From Vibrio navarrensis (lineage in GTDB: Bacteria > Pseudomonadota > Gammaproteobacteria > Enterobacterales > Vibrionaceae), in NCBI RefSeq assembly GCF_015767675.1, contig NZ_CP065217.1, positions 806,001-870,000 on the forward strand: a stretch of 64,000 bases of DNA. Reading direction: 5' to 3'. The translations under genes were made by a program, and so were the position numbers. Shown piece after piece: positions 1 through 10,614 of this stretch; position 1 is the first letter of the stretch, and each line of letters begins with the position of its first letter. The notes below the pieces were generated by a model, which ran no database searches, was not told where the DNA came from, and worked only from the letters and a program-made list of their open reading frames with translations.

Positions 1-1747
1 CAGTAAACAGAGCGTGATCACGTAAATGCTCAGCAATCTCATCGGCTTTGTACACTTCATCTTCCGCTAGGCCAAAAACCTGCGCGGTGCCAGATTTCCC
101 CGCCGTCATGTAAGGCATATTGGCGAAATGGCGTCGCGCGGTGCCTTTTTTACCATGGTTGGCCAACCGCATCCCTTCTTTGGCTAGGCTCCAATACTTA
201 TCCGCCACGTTTTGAATCGGTGGAGAAGTTTCGTAGTCTGAGAGCTGACGAGTGTCGAATGCTTCGCCATTTTCAATCGTCGCGCGCAGCAGGTGAGGTG
301 CGGTGACGTTGCCTTCTTTCACTAGCACGGAAGTCGCTTTAGCCAATTGCATTGGTGTCGCAGTCCAATAGCCCTGACCGATACCGACCGGAATGGTGTC
401 GCCTTTGTACCACGGCGTTTTATGACGTGACATTTTCCAATCACGAGTGGGCATGTTGGCCTTACTTTCCTCAAAAATATCGATGCCGGTGTAGTCACCA
501 AAACCAAACATGCTCATCCAATGCGACAGTGTGTCGATCCCCATATCGTAAGCGATTTGATAAAAGAAGGTATCGACTGACTCTTCAATCGATTGCACTA
601 GGTTGACTCGGCCATGCCCCCAACGTAACCAGTCGCGAAACGCACGGGTGTCGGAGTTGGGGATGCGCCAATAGCCTGGATCGTTACGTGTAGTAGTCGG
701 CGTGACAATGCCTTCTTGCAGCGCCGCAACCGCGATAAAGGGTTTCACCGTTGACGCGGGCGGGTAGATCCCTAAGGTAGTACGGTTGACTAGCGGGCGA
801 TTTTTGTCGTTGAGCAAATCGGCGTAGCCTTTGCCTGAGATGCCATGGACGAACGCATTCGGGTCATAGCTTGGGCTCGATACCATGGCCAGAATGCCGT
901 TGTCTTTCGGATCGAGCACAATGGCGCTGCCGCGGCGGCCATCAAGTAGTTGATGGACATACAGCTGCAACTCAATATCAATATTCAGCACGATATCTTT
1001 GCCGGGAACTGGCGGGACAAACCTGAGGGTGCGGATCACGCGTCCACGGCTGTTGACTTCGACCTCTTGGTAGCCCGCCGTACCGTGTAATAAATCTTCG
1101 TAGTACTTCTCGATGCCGAGTTTACCGATGTCTCGTGTTGCCTGATAGTTGGCGTCTTTCTCTTCGTCAATCAGGCGCTGCATATCTCGGTCATTGATGC
1201 GAGAAACGTAACCAATAACGTGAGTTAACACTTCGCCGTAAGGGTAGTAGCGTTTGAGCGTGCCGCTCACTTCGACGCCGGGAAAACGGTATTGATTGAC
1301 GGCAAACATCGCCACTTGTTCTTCCGTCAGTTGGGTGAGGATCGGCACCGATTTAAAACGTCGGGTGCGTTTACGCTCGCGCTCAAAGCGTTCAATTTGC
1401 TCTGGGGAAATATCGACAATCGTCTGCAGTTGCGCAATGGTTTCCTCCATGTTTTTGACTTTTTCAGGGGTGATCTCTAAGTCAAAAACCGGACGGTTTT
1501 CCGCCAGCAGCACGCCATTGCGGTCATAAATCAGGCCACGATTGGGGGCGATCGGAACAACTTTGATGCGGTTGTCGTTTGAGCGGGTTTGGTAATCTTG
1601 ATATTGGTTGACTTGAATGTTGTACAAGTTAGCGACCAATACGCCCATCAAAGCGATGATGCCAATAAAAGAGACAACGGCACGACGGGCAAACAATCGT
1701 GCTTCGGCTTGGTAATCTCGTATCTGACTTCGGCGTTTCCGTATCAT
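1..1747 (-). CDS. mrdA: Penicillin-binding protein 2, C-terminus cut by window edge
   Basis: Transpeptidase that cross-links peptidoglycan during rod elongation, working with RodA in the inner membrane. The ATG is at 1747 and about 582 codons are present; family members are near 630 residues, so roughly 50 C-terminal residues lie outside the window. Visible are a basic N-terminus, one membrane anchor at about residues 23-43, the dimerisation domain, the active-site motif STVK with Ser332, an SVD motif further on, and KSGTAQ at about residue 551. It is the last gene seen of the rsfS-rlmH-mrdA run on the minus strand, 30 bp after rlmH. rodA would be expected just beyond the window. Confidence 0.96.
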   Translation of the reverse strand, partial: MIRKRRSQIRDYQAEARLFARRAVVSFIGIIALMGVLVANLYNIQVNQYQDYQTRSNDNRIKVVPIAPNRGLIYDRNGVLLAENRPVFDLEITPEKVKNMEETIAQLQTIVDISPEQIERFERERKRTRRFKSVPILTQLTEEQVAMFAVNQYRFPGVEVSGTLKRYYPYGEVLTHVIGYVSRINDRDMQRLIDEEKDANYQATRDIGKLGIEKYYEDLLHGTAGYQEVEVNSRGRVIRTLRFVPPVPGKDIVLNIDIELQLYVHQLLDGRRGSAIVLDPKDNGILAMVSSPSYDPNAFVHGISGKGYADLLNDKNRPLVNRTTLGIYPPASTVKPFIAVAALQEGIVTPTTTRNDPGYWRIPNSDTRAFRDWLRWGHGRVNLVQSIEESVDTFFYQIAYDMGIDTLSHWMSMFGFGDYTGIDIFEESKANMPTRDWKMSRHKTPWYKGDTIPVGIGQGYWTATPMQLAKATSVLVKEGNVTAPHLLRATIENGEAFDTRQLSDYETSPPIQNVADKYWSLAKEGMRLANHGKKGTARRHFANMPYMTAGKSGTAQVFGLAEDEVYKADEIAEHLRDHALFT

Positions 1748-1777
1748 TAACGCAGGTTCTCAGGGTTAGACAGACAA

Positions 1778-2248
1778 TTATTCACGGTGATAAGGGTGAT
1801 TCGCCGTGATACTCCATGCTCGGTACAAGCTTTCCGCCATCACCACGCGAACCAGTGGGTGAGGCAATGTCAGGGGCGAGAGTGACCAGCTCTGCTCTGC
1901 TGCCGCTTTGCAAGCCGGAGCCAGACCTTCAGGGCCGCCGATCAGGATGGAAACATCGCGACTGTCGAGTTTCCAGGCTTCTAGCTGCTCGGCTAATTGT
2001 GGCGTGTCCCATCTTTTGCCGGGAATATCCAACGTCACGATGCGGTTGCCTTTGGGCACCGCGGCCAGCATCGCTTCGCCCTCTTTTTGTAAAATTCGTG
2101 CGATGTCGGCATTTTTCCCTCGTTTTCCCGCTGGGATCTCAATCAGTTCCAGTGGCATATCGTGCGGGAAACGGCGACGGTATTCTTGGAATCCTTCTTC
2201 GACCCATTTCGGCATTTTGGTGCCAACGGCGATGAGTTGAATCTTCAA
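1778..2248 (-). CDS. rlmH: 23S rRNA pseudouridine-1915 N3-methyltransferase RlmH
   Basis: SPOUT-class methyltransferase that methylates pseudouridine 1915 in helix 69 of 23S rRNA, using S-adenosylmethionine on assembled 70S ribosomes. The 156-residue length is that of the family. The cofactor-binding knot region is clear: the IGGPEG motif around residue 103, then the C-terminal part with [20 protein letters not shown] and a final HPYHRE. It starts 4 bp after the rsfS stop, so the two genes are almost certainly cotranscribed and mrdA follows. Confidence 0.97.
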   Translation of the reverse strand: MKIQLIAVGTKMPKWVEEGFQEYRRRFPHDMPLELIEIPAGKRGKNADIARILQKEGEAMLAAVPKGNRIVTLDIPGKRWDTPQLAEQLEAWKLDSRDVSILIGGPEGLAPACKAAAEQSWSLSPLTLPHPLVRVVMAESLYRAWSITANHPYHRE

Positions 2249-2252
2249 ACCA

Positions 2253-2570
2253 TTAACCCCAAAGCTTTTCTAGTTGATAAAGTTGGCGCTGCTCTTCTTG
2301 CATTACGTGTAACATGGCGTCGCCCAGATCGAGAACGACCCATTCGCCTTCTTTCTCACCTTCCATGCCAAGTGGTGTCAGCCCCACTTTCTTCACTTCT
2401 TCTGCAACGTGATCAGCGATAGAAGAAACATGACGCTTCGAGTTTCCACTGCAGATGATCATAAAATCGGTCACACTCGATTTGCCCTCAACGTTGAGAA
2501 CAACGATGTTCTCCGCTTTCATGTCGTCTGCTTTATCGGCCAAAAAGTCTTTCAGTTGTTCGCGAAGCAC
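2253..2570 (-). CDS. rsfS: Ribosomal silencing factor RsfS
   Basis: Binds ribosomal protein uL14 on the 50S subunit and blocks subunit joining when nutrients are short. The 105 residues match the usual length. Family signatures seen are the [13 protein letters not shown] stretch near residue 30, [15 protein letters not shown], and the C-terminal end LYQLEKLWG. The start is a GTG at 2570 behind a GAGGAAA ribosome-binding site. It is first in the rsfS-rlmH-mrdA run. holA lies upstream on the same strand with a 69-bp gap. Confidence 0.96.
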   Translation of the reverse strand: MLREQLKDFLADKADDMKAENIVVLNVEGKSSVTDFMIICSGNSKRHVSSIADHVAEEVKKVGLTPLGMEGEKEGEWVVLDLGDAMLHVMQEEQRQLYQLEKLWG

Positions 2571-2639
2571 TCAAATTTCCTCGGTGTGTATCTGTTGATT
2601 CAACTATTCATTCAGTAAGGCGCGCAATATAGCACGCTT

Positions 2640-3665
2640 TTACGCTTTACAAGCCAACTCTGCGTCAGGCAGGCACATCTCCAAGCTTAATTGATGAAGA
2701 AGTGGCCACTCCGATTGTTCATATTGGGTTTTGGCTAGCAGCTCTGCCTGAGTAAGTAGCTGCAACAGGCACTGAAGGCGTTGGCAAGTCAATCGAGTTA
2801 GCGCTGCATGGTAGAGTGGCCTTTTGTTTGACCACACTTTATGTTGCTCAAAAATAGCGTTGAGCGGCAACTGAGCCGACAAAGCCTGCATTTTGAGTAG
2901 TAGCATCAGTTCTTTTTGTAGTGAGCGCAACAAGATGACGCTTTCTACTCCTTCCGCAGCGAGTTGACGCAGGATTTTCTGGCAGCGATTGGCTTTGCCT
3001 TCGAGTAGTGCGTCTATCCAGTGGAAGGGGGTGAAATGGTTGTGACGACTGAGAGACTCTTCCAGACGAACCAGGTTCAGCACGCCGTCAGGGTAGAGCA
3101 GTGCCAGCTTTTCTAAGCTTTGCACTAACGCAAATAAGTTCCCTTCGTGCCATTGTGCCAGCATTTGCACCGCTTGCTGATCGGGTTTGAGTCTGAGTTG
3201 GCGGCAGCGGCCTTGGACGAATTGTGGCAAACGTGCCATATCAGGAGTTTGGCAACTGACCCAATGGCCATGTTGCGTGAGCGTTTTAAACCATTTGGCG
3301 TTTTCTTGCGCTTTGTTTAACTTACTACCAATCACCACCAACAAAGTGTCGGGATGCAGCATTGAGGAGAGCGTGAGTAACTCGCTGGCAATCGCGGCAT
3401 TCACACCGGCTTCCGGCAACTCCAGTTCGACAATTTGGCGACTGGAAAACAGGCTCAAGGCTTGAAAACAGTGGTACACTTCGTTCCAATTTAGGCTGGC
3501 ATCGACGGCAAAACGATGTCGCTCCTCAAAGCCCTGGCGCAAAGCCGCTTGTTGAATCGCTAAGCGGCTTTCTTGGATAAGCAAAGGTTCGTTGCCAAAG
3601 ATCAGGTAAACGGATTTAAGGGTTTTATTGAGCTGTTCCGCCAGCCGTTCTGCAAAAATTCTCAT
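2640..3665 (-). CDS. holA: DNA polymerase III subunit delta
   Basis: The delta subunit opens the beta sliding clamp within the clamp loader. The 341-residue length and the N-terminal sequence (FAERLAEQL, then YLIFGNEPLLIQES) fit HolA. The AAA+-like N-terminal region is followed by the helical C-terminal collar domain ending in LHQLSLEMCLPD. It starts only 5 bp after the lptE stop, giving the order leuS-lptE-holA on the minus strand, as in E. coli and other gammaproteobacteria. Confidence 0.95.
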   Translation of the reverse strand: MRIFAERLAEQLNKTLKSVYLIFGNEPLLIQESRLAIQQAALRQGFEERHRFAVDASLNWNEVYHCFQALSLFSSRQIVELELPEAGVNAAIASELLTLSSMLHPDTLLVVIGSKLNKAQENAKWFKTLTQHGHWVSCQTPDMARLPQFVQGRCRQLRLKPDQQAVQMLAQWHEGNLFALVQSLEKLALLYPDGVLNLVRLEESLSRHNHFTPFHWIDALLEGKANRCQKILRQLAAEGVESVILLRSLQKELMLLLKMQALSAQLPLNAIFEQHKVWSNKRPLYHAALTRLTCQRLQCLLQLLTQAELLAKTQYEQSEWPLLHQLSLEMCLPDAELACKA

Positions 3666-3670
3666 GCTGC

Positions 3671-4189
3671 TTATTGGCTGTCTTGCTCATCAAAATCAGC
3701 CCGCAGACGGCCTAATTGACGCATCATTTGGCTGGCAGCCTGAGCACGCATTTCATCTTCAATCACGTCGCGCTCAACCGACTTAGCCAGTGCTGTGAGC
3801 GGGTTGTCCAGGAAGTTGCGGTTGACTGTGGTGGTGAAATCTTTGCTGCCAACATCTGGCAGCGTGACTTTGTACTTCACCACATAAGTTAACTCTTTTT
3901 CCGCCGCACGGCTGTTTTGATACAGTGAGAGAGTACGCTCGGTGAGTTTTTCTTCCAGCAAATACAAGTTGGGCACCTTTTCCGCAGGTGAAACAAGCTT
4001 GACTTTGTTGAGTGTCAACTGGCTGTTTACATAGCGGGTTAGGGGGCTGTACTGATCGTAACTGGTAAAAGAAAGGGTACTCAGTTCATCGGGTACAGAA
4101 AACTCCCCACGTAGATGAAATCCACAAGCCGAGATCACGCTAGAGAGTGTCAGGACAGTGACGAGGTTGAACAGAGACTTAAAACGCAT
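3671..4189 (-). CDS. lptE: LPS assembly lipoprotein LptE
   Basis: Outer-membrane lipoprotein that plugs the LptD barrel and helps insert lipopolysaccharide into the outer leaflet. The reading frame is open from 4240, but the ATG at 4189 is preferred. It has an AGGAAGAG ribosome-binding site 7-8 bases upstream and it starts a lipoprotein signal peptide directly, with the lipobox ISAC and the lipidated Cys22. The mature part begins GFHLRG, typical of LptE. This gives 172 residues. It sits between leuS (125 bases further upstream in transcription) and holA. Confidence 0.94.
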   Translation of the reverse strand: MRFKSLFNLVTVLTLSSVISACGFHLRGEFSVPDELSTLSFTSYDQYSPLTRYVNSQLTLNKVKLVSPAEKVPNLYLLEEKLTERTLSLYQNSRAAEKELTYVVKYKVTLPDVGSKDFTTTVNRNFLDNPLTALAKSVERDVIEDEMRAQAASQMMRQLGRLRADFDEQDSQ

Positions 4190-4364
4190 GGAGAGACTCT
4201 TCCTGATGTTAGCAAATACAAGCGCTTGCCTGTATTTCATGGTTCTTATCTAAACGCACTGATCGTTCAATGGGTTTAGATAAGAGACTGAGATAAGTAG
4301 GGGCGGTGGTCGCCGCCCCTGATTGGACTATCAAGCCATGAAAAGGTTCGAAACCAAGCGATGC

Positions 4365-6941
4365 TCAGTTCGCCACAATGCTCAGCAGTTTACCCGGTAC
4401 GTAAATCACCTTGCGAATTGTGACACCTTCTAGGTGTTTTGCCACGTTCTCTTCGCTCAGACCTAGCGATTCAACTTGCTCCTTGCTGGCATCTGCGGCA
4501 ACGGTGATCTTGCCGCGCACTTTGCCGTTTACCTGCACTACGATGAGTTTTTCCTCTTCAACCAAGGCTTGCTCGTCGTGGGTTGGCCATACTGCGTTGT
4601 CGATGTTGCTCTCGCCCAGAGCGCTCCACATTTCAAAACAGATGTGCGGAGTGATTGGGTAAAGCATGGCAACAACGGCTTTTAGTGCTTCGTCTAGAAT
4701 CGCGCGATCTTGCTCAGACTCTTGAGGCGCTTTGGCCAGCTTGTTCATCAGCTCCATGATCGCAGCAATGGCAGTGTTGAAGGTCTGACGACGAGCTACG
4801 TCATCAGTCACTTTAGCGATGGTTTTGTGAACGTCGCGGCGCAGTGCTTTTTGATCGCCAGACAGTGCAGCCGCATCTACCGCTTGTGCTGAGCCTTTAT
4901 CAGTGTGCTCTTTGACCAGCTTCCACACACGTTTTAGGAAGCGGTTCGCTCCTTCAACGCCAGATTCCTGCCACTCCAGCGTCATGTCAGCGGGTGAAGC
5001 AAACATCATAAACAGACGCACGGTGTCGGCACCGTATTTGTCGACCATCTCTTGTGGGTCGATGCCATTGTTTTTCGACTTAGACATCTTGATCATGCCT
5101 GAGTGTTCCACACTACGGCCTTCGGAATCCACAGCGGAAGTGATGCGGCCTTTACCGTCACGTTCCACTTTCACTTCAGTCGGAGAAACCCACTCTTTAC
5201 CGCCTTTGTCGTTGGTGTAGTAGAAGGCATCAGCCAGTACCATACCTTGACACAGCAGCTGCTTGAACGGCTCGTCAGAGGTGACATAACCCGCATCACG
5301 CAATAATTTGTGGAAGAAGCGAGAGTACAACAGGTGCATACACGCATGCTCAATACCGCCGATGTACTGATCGACTGGTAGCCAGTAGTTGGCTTTCTCT
5401 GGATCGAGAATGTCGTCCGCTTGTGGGCTGCAGTAACGTGCGTAGTACCAAGACGATTCCATGAAGGTATCGAAGGTATCGGTTTCACGTAGCGCAGGTT
5501 CGCCGTTAAAGGTGGTTTTCGCCCACTCTTTGTCGGCTTTGATAGGGCTAGTAACGCCGTCCATCACCACGTCTTCTGGAAGAATCACTGGTAGTTGGTC
5601 GGCCGGAACCGGATGAACAACGCCATCTTCAGTGGTCACCATTGGAATCGGTGCGCCCCAGTAACGCTGACGAGAGACACCCCAGTCACGCAGACGGAAG
5701 TTAACAGTCTTAGTGCCTTTGCCTTCGGCTTCCAGTTTCGCTGCGATTGCATCAAATGCCGCTTGGAATTCTAGGCCATCGAACTCACCGGAATCAAACA
5801 GCACGCCTTTTTCGGTGTAGGCCGCTTCTGAAATGTCGAGTTCGCTGCCGTCAGCGGGTTTGATCACTGGAATGATGTCTAAACCGTATTTGGTGGCGAA
5901 CTCGTAGTCGCGTTGGTCGTGCGCAGGAACGGCCATCACCGCGCCTGTGCCGTAATCCATCAGCACGAAGTTCGCCACAAAGATAGGCACTTCGCGACCG
6001 TTCAATGGATGAATTGCGGTCAGGCCAGTGGCCATGCCTTTTTTCTCCATAGTCGCCAGTTCTGCTTCGGCCACTTTGGTGTTTTTACATTCGTCGATGA
6101 ACGCGGCGAGCTCAGGATTGGTTTCTGCCGCCAGCTTAGCCAAAGGGTGACCTGCGGCGATACCCACGTAAGTCACGCCCATCAGCGTATCAGGACGTGT
6201 GGTATACACTTCCAGATCTTGCGCTTGGTCTTTCACCGCAAACTTGAGCTCAACGCCTTCAGAGCGGCCGATCCAGTTGCGCTGCATGGTTTTGACCATT
6301 TCTGGCCAGCCTTCTAGGTTGTCCAGATCGTCAAGCAGCTCTTGCGCATATGCGGTGATCTTAATGAACCACTGCGGGATCTCTTTTTGCTCTACAGGCG
6401 TATCACAACGCCAGCAGCAGCCATCTTCCACTTGCTCGTTAGCCAGAACAGTTTGGTCGTTCGGACACCAGTTAACTGAAGAGGTTTTCTTGTAAACCAA
6501 GCCTTTTTCATACAGTTTGGTAAAAAATTCTTGCTCCCAGCGGTAATACTCAGGGCGGCAAGTAGCAAATTCACGATTCCAGTCATAACCAAAACCCAGC
6601 AATTTCAGCTGGTTTTTCATGTATTCGATGTTTTCGTAAGTCCAAGGCGCAGGAGCGGTGTTGTTTTTTACCGCTGCGTTTTCTGCGGGTAGGCCGAAAG
6701 CGTCCCAGCCGATGGGCTGCATGACGTTTTTACCTTGTAGGCGTTGAAAACGAGATACGACGTCACCGATGGTGTAGTTACGCACGTGACCCATGTGTAG
6801 TCGACCACTTGGGTATGGGAACATAGAGAGGCAGTAGAATTTCTCTTTAGTTGGATCTTCAGTCACAACGAAGGTTTTATTGTTGTCCCAGTGCTGTTGA
6901 ACTTTCTGTTCAATATCTTGTGGATTATATTGTTCTTGCAT
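4365..6941 (-). CDS. leuS: Leucyl-tRNA synthetase
   Basis: Class I aminoacyl-tRNA synthetase charging tRNA-Leu. The 858 residues match the family (about 860). Motifs seen are HMGH (the HIGH box) at residues 49-52, KMSKS near residue 620, the zinc-binding Cys cluster within [12 protein letters not shown] and CCWRCDTP, and the CP1 editing domain with TTRPDTLMG and the DQRDYEF stretch. It is the first gene of leuS-lptE-holA. The tRNA array at 14.8-16.6 kb encodes nine of its substrates. Confidence 0.98.
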   Translation of the reverse strand: MQEQYNPQDIEQKVQQHWDNNKTFVVTEDPTKEKFYCLSMFPYPSGRLHMGHVRNYTIGDVVSRFQRLQGKNVMQPIGWDAFGLPAENAAVKNNTAPAPWTYENIEYMKNQLKLLGFGYDWNREFATCRPEYYRWEQEFFTKLYEKGLVYKKTSSVNWCPNDQTVLANEQVEDGCCWRCDTPVEQKEIPQWFIKITAYAQELLDDLDNLEGWPEMVKTMQRNWIGRSEGVELKFAVKDQAQDLEVYTTRPDTLMGVTYVGIAAGHPLAKLAAETNPELAAFIDECKNTKVAEAELATMEKKGMATGLTAIHPLNGREVPIFVANFVLMDYGTGAVMAVPAHDQRDYEFATKYGLDIIPVIKPADGSELDISEAAYTEKGVLFDSGEFDGLEFQAAFDAIAAKLEAEGKGTKTVNFRLRDWGVSRQRYWGAPIPMVTTEDGVVHPVPADQLPVILPEDVVMDGVTSPIKADKEWAKTTFNGEPALRETDTFDTFMESSWYYARYCSPQADDILDPEKANYWLPVDQYIGGIEHACMHLLYSRFFHKLLRDAGYVTSDEPFKQLLCQGMVLADAFYYTNDKGGKEWVSPTEVKVERDGKGRITSAVDSEGRSVEHSGMIKMSKSKNNGIDPQEMVDKYGADTVRLFMMFASPADMTLEWQESGVEGANRFLKRVWKLVKEHTDKGSAQAVDAAALSGDQKALRRDVHKTIAKVTDDVARRQTFNTAIAAIMELMNKLAKAPQESEQDRAILDEALKAVVAMLYPITPHICFEMWSALGESNIDNAVWPTHDEQALVEEEKLIVVQVNGKVRGKITVAADASKEQVESLGLSEENVAKHLEGVTIRKVIYVPGKLLSIVAN

Positions 6942-7063
6942 CGATGGTATCCGGTTATCTTGGAATTTGTGAGTTCGGTTAGAACAGATTGAAATAGATC
7001 GTCATAGAATACCTAAAGGCAGGGTGCACAACAATAGCCAATCTTTACCGATGGAGGTCAGTT

Positions 7064-7534
7064 ATGCCGAAACGTAAAACCGGTTATGAAGAAATATTGG
7101 AAGATGTCATTGAGACACTCAAACATAGTCCGGACGAAGTGAATCAAGTACTGCAAACCTCGGGCAAGGTGATCTCCGCCGCCAATGACATGACCAAAGA
7201 TGAGCTGGCGCTGATTTCCGCTTATGTGAAGGCGGATTTGAAAGAGTTCGCCGACAGTTATGAAGAGAGTAAAAGCGGTCCTTTTTATCTGACGATTGCC
7301 GATTCTATCTGGCAGGGGCTACTTGAAATCACCGATAGAACCAAAGTGGAGTGGGTTGAGCTGTTTGAAGATCTCGAACATCAAGGGCTGTACGAAGCGG
7401 GTGAGGTGATTGGTCTGGGGAATTTGGTGTGCGATGAGTGCGGGCACAAAACCAGTTATAACCATCCGACGGTGATTATTCCCTGCATTAAATGCGGTCA
7501 CACGGGGTTTAGTCGTCAGGCACTCAAGCCTTAA
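7064..7534 (+). CDS. DUF1451 zinc-ribbon protein (YbeL family)
   Basis: A 156-residue protein of unknown function with a helical N-terminal two thirds and a C-terminal zinc ribbon. The ribbon has CDEC near residue 125 and CIKC near residue 146, followed by GHTGFSRQ. The sequence and its place beside leuS match YbeL of E. coli (DUF1451). A GGAGG ribosome-binding site lies 6-7 bases before the ATG. It is transcribed divergently from leuS and ends against a bidirectional terminator facing lnt. No catalytic residues are evident. Confidence 0.88.
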   Translation: MPKRKTGYEEILEDVIETLKHSPDEVNQVLQTSGKVISAANDMTKDELALISAYVKADLKEFADSYEESKSGPFYLTIADSIWQGLLEITDRTKVEWVELFEDLEHQGLYEAGEVIGLGNLVCDECGHKTSYNHPTVIIPCIKCGHTGFSRQALKP

Positions 7535-7570
7535 GCCAGCCGTTAAGCATCGTTGTGTTTGCAAATCAGG

Positions 7571-7597
7571 AAAAAGGTACGCAGTTGCGTACCTTTT
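7571..7597. terminator. Bidirectional rho-independent terminator
   Basis: The hairpin AAAAGGTACGC / GCGTACCTTTT with an AGTT loop lies between the convergent YbeL-family gene and lnt. A-run and T-run on opposite sides allow it to act on both strands. Confidence 0.85.
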
Positions 7598-7614
7598 GTG
7601 TTTTTGCACCTGAG

Positions 7615-9135
7615 TTATACGTTGCGACGATTGGCCAGCAGGGCCAAACTCAGCGCGGCAGCAACCCAAAAGTAGATTGGCCAGGTACCAAAGCGTTGGT
7701 ACGGCGTCTGTCCAAGCGTTGGCGTTAACTCGGCGCGCAGAACAGCGGTCTCAAATTGAGCAATAGAAGCGACAATCTTGCCTTTGTGATCCGTGACAGC
7801 CGTTAGGCCGTTATTGGTTGAGCGAATAAGCGGTTTCCCCAGTTCCAGTGCCCGCATGCGAGCGATTTCCATGTGTTGCAGTGGACCAATTGAGTGACCA
7901 AACCAAGCATCATTCGACAGAGTGAGCAGGAAATCGGTCTCATCGGTGACATTTTGCCGTACCTGCTCGTTGAAAATAATCTCGTAGCAGAGTGCGGGCG
8001 CAAGATGAAAGCCGTTCGCCCGAATGTTTGGCTGGACAAAGGTGCCGCGGCTGAATGAGGACATCGGCAAGTTAAAAAAGGGCGCCAGCGGGCGAAGAAG
8101 CTGTTCAAACGGCACAAACTCACCAAAAGGTAACAAGTGGTGTTTGTGGTAGCGTTTTGAAAGATCAAACTGGTAATCGCCATAAGCGGTGACCCCCACC
8201 GAGAGAATGCTGTTGTAGAACTGGCCATCCTCAGATTGGTTGACCACGCCAGTGATAATGGCGCTGTCGTTCATTTTTGCCGCACTATCGAGATTGCGTA
8301 GGTAGGAAGGCAGATCGACTTCTAGCGCTGGTATGGCGGCTTCCGGCCAGACGATGATATCCGCATCCCAGTTTTCCCGGCTCAGGTCGGTGTACTTCAT
8401 AATGGTTGGCCAGCGCTGACTGGGGAGCCATTTGAGATTTTGATCAACATTGCCTTGAATTAGCGCCACTTTGGTCGTTTTGTCTGTCTGAGGCGTAACC
8501 CAATCGAATGAGGGAAGACCAAAGCCAGTGCTAAAAATCACCAGAGGGAGCAAAGCCATCGACCAACGTTTATGGATTAGCATGTAAGCGAAAGCGCCCG
8601 AAGAGACAAGCAGCAGCAGCGTCAGTAGCTCAACGCCCCCCATCGGTGCGAAGCTTGCCAAAGGGGAATCAATTTGGCTGTAACCCAGCCATAGCCAAGG
8701 AAAGCCCGTCATCACCCAACCGCGTAACCAGTCCGTGATTAACCATAAGGCCGGTGAGGCAAGCAGCAAATTAACCAAGGTGGCCTCGGCAAAAAAGCGT
8801 TGATAGCACCAAGCAAATAGGCCGCTATACAGGGCTAAATAAGCGATTAAGGCCCCCATGAGAAACAGGTTAGCCGCTAACGGCATGCCGCCAAACCCAG
8901 AGATACTGACATAAACCCAGCTCACTCCTGAGGCAAATTGTCCCAATCCCCACGCATAACCAATCCCCAACGCTTGGCGTGGTGTTTGTCGTTGCAGGAG
9001 CAGTAGCAGTAAAGTCGGGCTGAGCAACGCCAGCGGCCAAATTTGATAGGGGGCAAAAGCAAGAGTGGTTAAAGCGCCAACAAAAGCGGCCGCAATGGGC
9101 CGCTTGAGGCGATGAAATAAGTTGTTATTCATCAT
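7615..9135 (-). CDS. lnt: Apolipoprotein N-acyltransferase
   Basis: Inner-membrane enzyme that adds the third acyl chain to the N-terminal Cys of lipoproteins. Several hydrophobic segments form the N-terminal membrane part (about residues 12-200). A nitrilase-like domain follows with [14 protein letters not shown], the catalytic Glu in VWPEAAIP, a Lys region, and the catalytic Cys in ALCYEIIF. A last membrane segment is near the C-terminus. The frame is open from an ATG at 9156. The ATG at 9135 gives 506 residues, near the usual 512, but neither start has a strong ribosome-binding site. It follows corC and probably belongs to the miaB-ybeZ-ybeY-corC-lnt unit. Confidence 0.95.
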   Translation of the reverse strand: MMNNNLFHRLKRPIAAAFVGALTTLAFAPYQIWPLALLSPTLLLLLLQRQTPRQALGIGYAWGLGQFASGVSWVYVSISGFGGMPLAANLFLMGALIAYLALYSGLFAWCYQRFFAEATLVNLLLASPALWLITDWLRGWVMTGFPWLWLGYSQIDSPLASFAPMGGVELLTLLLLVSSGAFAYMLIHKRWSMALLPLVIFSTGFGLPSFDWVTPQTDKTTKVALIQGNVDQNLKWLPSQRWPTIMKYTDLSRENWDADIIVWPEAAIPALEVDLPSYLRNLDSAAKMNDSAIITGVVNQSEDGQFYNSILSVGVTAYGDYQFDLSKRYHKHHLLPFGEFVPFEQLLRPLAPFFNLPMSSFSRGTFVQPNIRANGFHLAPALCYEIIFNEQVRQNVTDETDFLLTLSNDAWFGHSIGPLQHMEIARMRALELGKPLIRSTNNGLTAVTDHKGKIVASIAQFETAVLRAELTPTLGQTPYQRFGTWPIYFWVAAALSLALLANRRNV

Positions 9136-9171
9136 TATTCGCCAGATTTTCCTCATGTGAGGAAGTGAGCG

Positions 9172-10071
9172 TTACTCTTCAGGAGTTTCTGCTACAGACA
9201 TCGCTTCTGGAACGGTTACCTGAAGTTGGATCACACGTCGGTTATCGCAGGCGGTGACTTTGAAGTTGTAACCTTCAATTTCAATCACTTCGCCGCGCGA
9301 TGGTAGATGGCCAAAGGCTGTCGTCACCAAACCGCCCACGGTATCGATCTCTTCATCACTAAAGCGAGTACCAAAGAGCTCGTTAAACTCTTCAATGGTA
9401 GTGAGTGCTTTGACCGAAAACGTGTGTTTACTGAGTTTACGAATATCGGCATCTTCTTCTTCATCGAACTCATCTTCGATATCACCGACAATCTCTTCGA
9501 GAATGTCTTCAATGGTGACAAGGCCGGATACTCCACCAAATTCATCAACAACAATAGCCATGTGATAACGTTCTTGGCGGAACTCTTTGAGCAGGCGATC
9601 TACTCGCTTGCTTTCAGGAACCACTACCGCAGGGCGGATAACCTCTTCGATATCAAATGGAGCACTGTCTGAGCCTAAGTATTTGAGTAAGTCCTTCGCA
9701 AGCAGAATGCCTTCGACATGGTCTTTGTCTTCGCTGATCACCGGATAGCGTGAGTGCTGTGCGTCGGTGATGAGAGCGATAAGGGTATCGAGATCGTCTT
9801 TTCTCTCGATAGTGACCATTTGCGAGCGAGGGAGCATGATATCTCTCACTCGCATCTCTGCGATTTCCATCACGCCTTCGAGCATATCTCGGGTGTCATG
9901 GTCAATCAGGTCATTGATTTCAGAGTCGCGAATGACATCAACCAGTTCTTGGCGGTCTTTCGGCTCTCCTTGAAATAATTGACCAAGGCGTTCAAAGAAG
10001 GACTTTCTACTCGGACCTTCCGCCTTTTCTTTTTTACCTTCGCTAGAAGAGGGAGAATTATCTTCGTTCAT
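9172..10071 (-). CDS. corC: CBS-domain protein CorC (YbeX)
   Basis: A 299-residue member of the HlyC/CorC family, linked to magnesium and cobalt homeostasis and, in some reports, to ribosome function. After a charged N-terminus there are two CBS domains, including [10 protein letters not shown] and [18 protein letters not shown], then [20 protein letters not shown], and a C-terminal transporter-associated domain. No membrane segment is present, unlike the longer YfjD-type relatives. It lies between ybeY and lnt as in E. coli. Confidence 0.93.
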   Translation of the reverse strand: MNEDNSPSSSEGKKEKAEGPSRKSFFERLGQLFQGEPKDRQELVDVIRDSEINDLIDHDTRDMLEGVMEIAEMRVRDIMLPRSQMVTIERKDDLDTLIALITDAQHSRYPVISEDKDHVEGILLAKDLLKYLGSDSAPFDIEEVIRPAVVVPESKRVDRLLKEFRQERYHMAIVVDEFGGVSGLVTIEDILEEIVGDIEDEFDEEEDADIRKLSKHTFSVKALTTIEEFNELFGTRFSDEEIDTVGGLVTTAFGHLPSRGEVIEIEGYNFKVTACDNRRVIQLQVTVPEAMSVAETPEE

Positions 10072-10149
10072 TGTTTCTCTAATTAGTAACGCTACCAGAT
10101 GTGTGATAGCTCACATCTCAGTATCTGCGCAAGATAGCGCGCGAGATAC

Positions 10150-10614
10150 TTACATTTTCTCCGCAAGATAGGGGTCTTCAAAGCCCATTTCCTGCATGAT
10201 TTCACTCTCGAGGGACTCCATCTCTTCTGCTTCGTCGTCCTCGATATGGTCATAACCTAGCAGATGCAGGCTACCATGTACAACCATATGCGCCCAGTGC
10301 GCCATCAAGGGCTTATTTTGCTCGATGGCTTCTTGCTCTACCACCTGACGGCAAATCACCAAATCACCGAGCAGATCGAGCTCCATTCCGGGCGGCGCTT
10401 CGAATGGGAAGGAGAGCACATTGGTTGGCTTATCTTTACCGCGATAATCGAAATTTAACTGGTGACTCTCTGTCTCATCGACGATACGAATGGTGACTTC
10501 AGCTTGTGGCTGGAACGGCGCGATGGTTTTATCCAGCCAGCTTTGCAACATCTCTGCAGAGGGCAATCCACTGTGATCTTCGACTGCGAATTGCAGATCC
10601 AGTTCAATGGCCAT
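10150..10614 (-). CDS. ybeY: Endoribonuclease YbeY
   Basis: Metal-dependent endoribonuclease needed for 16S rRNA 3'-end maturation and 70S quality control. The frame is open far upstream inside ybeZ, but the ATG at 10614 starts the recognisable protein (MAIELDLQF) and gives the usual 154 residues. The metal-binding motif [11 protein letters not shown] is complete, with its three His residues, and is followed by an acidic stretch. Its start overlaps the end of ybeZ by 11 bases, which suggests translational coupling. Confidence 0.96.
   Translation of the reverse strand: MAIELDLQFAVEDHSGLPSAEMLQSWLDKTIAPFQPQAEVTIRIVDETESHQLNFDYRGKDKPTNVLSFPFEAPPGMELDLLGDLVICRQVVEQEAIEQNKPLMAHWAHMVVHGSLHLLGYDHIEDDEAEEMESLESEIMQEMGFEDPYLAEKM

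Noticed and set aside
4190..4240. An N-terminal extension of lptE
   Set aside because: The extra 17 residues would precede the lipoprotein signal peptide, while the ATG at 4189 has a good ribosome-binding site.
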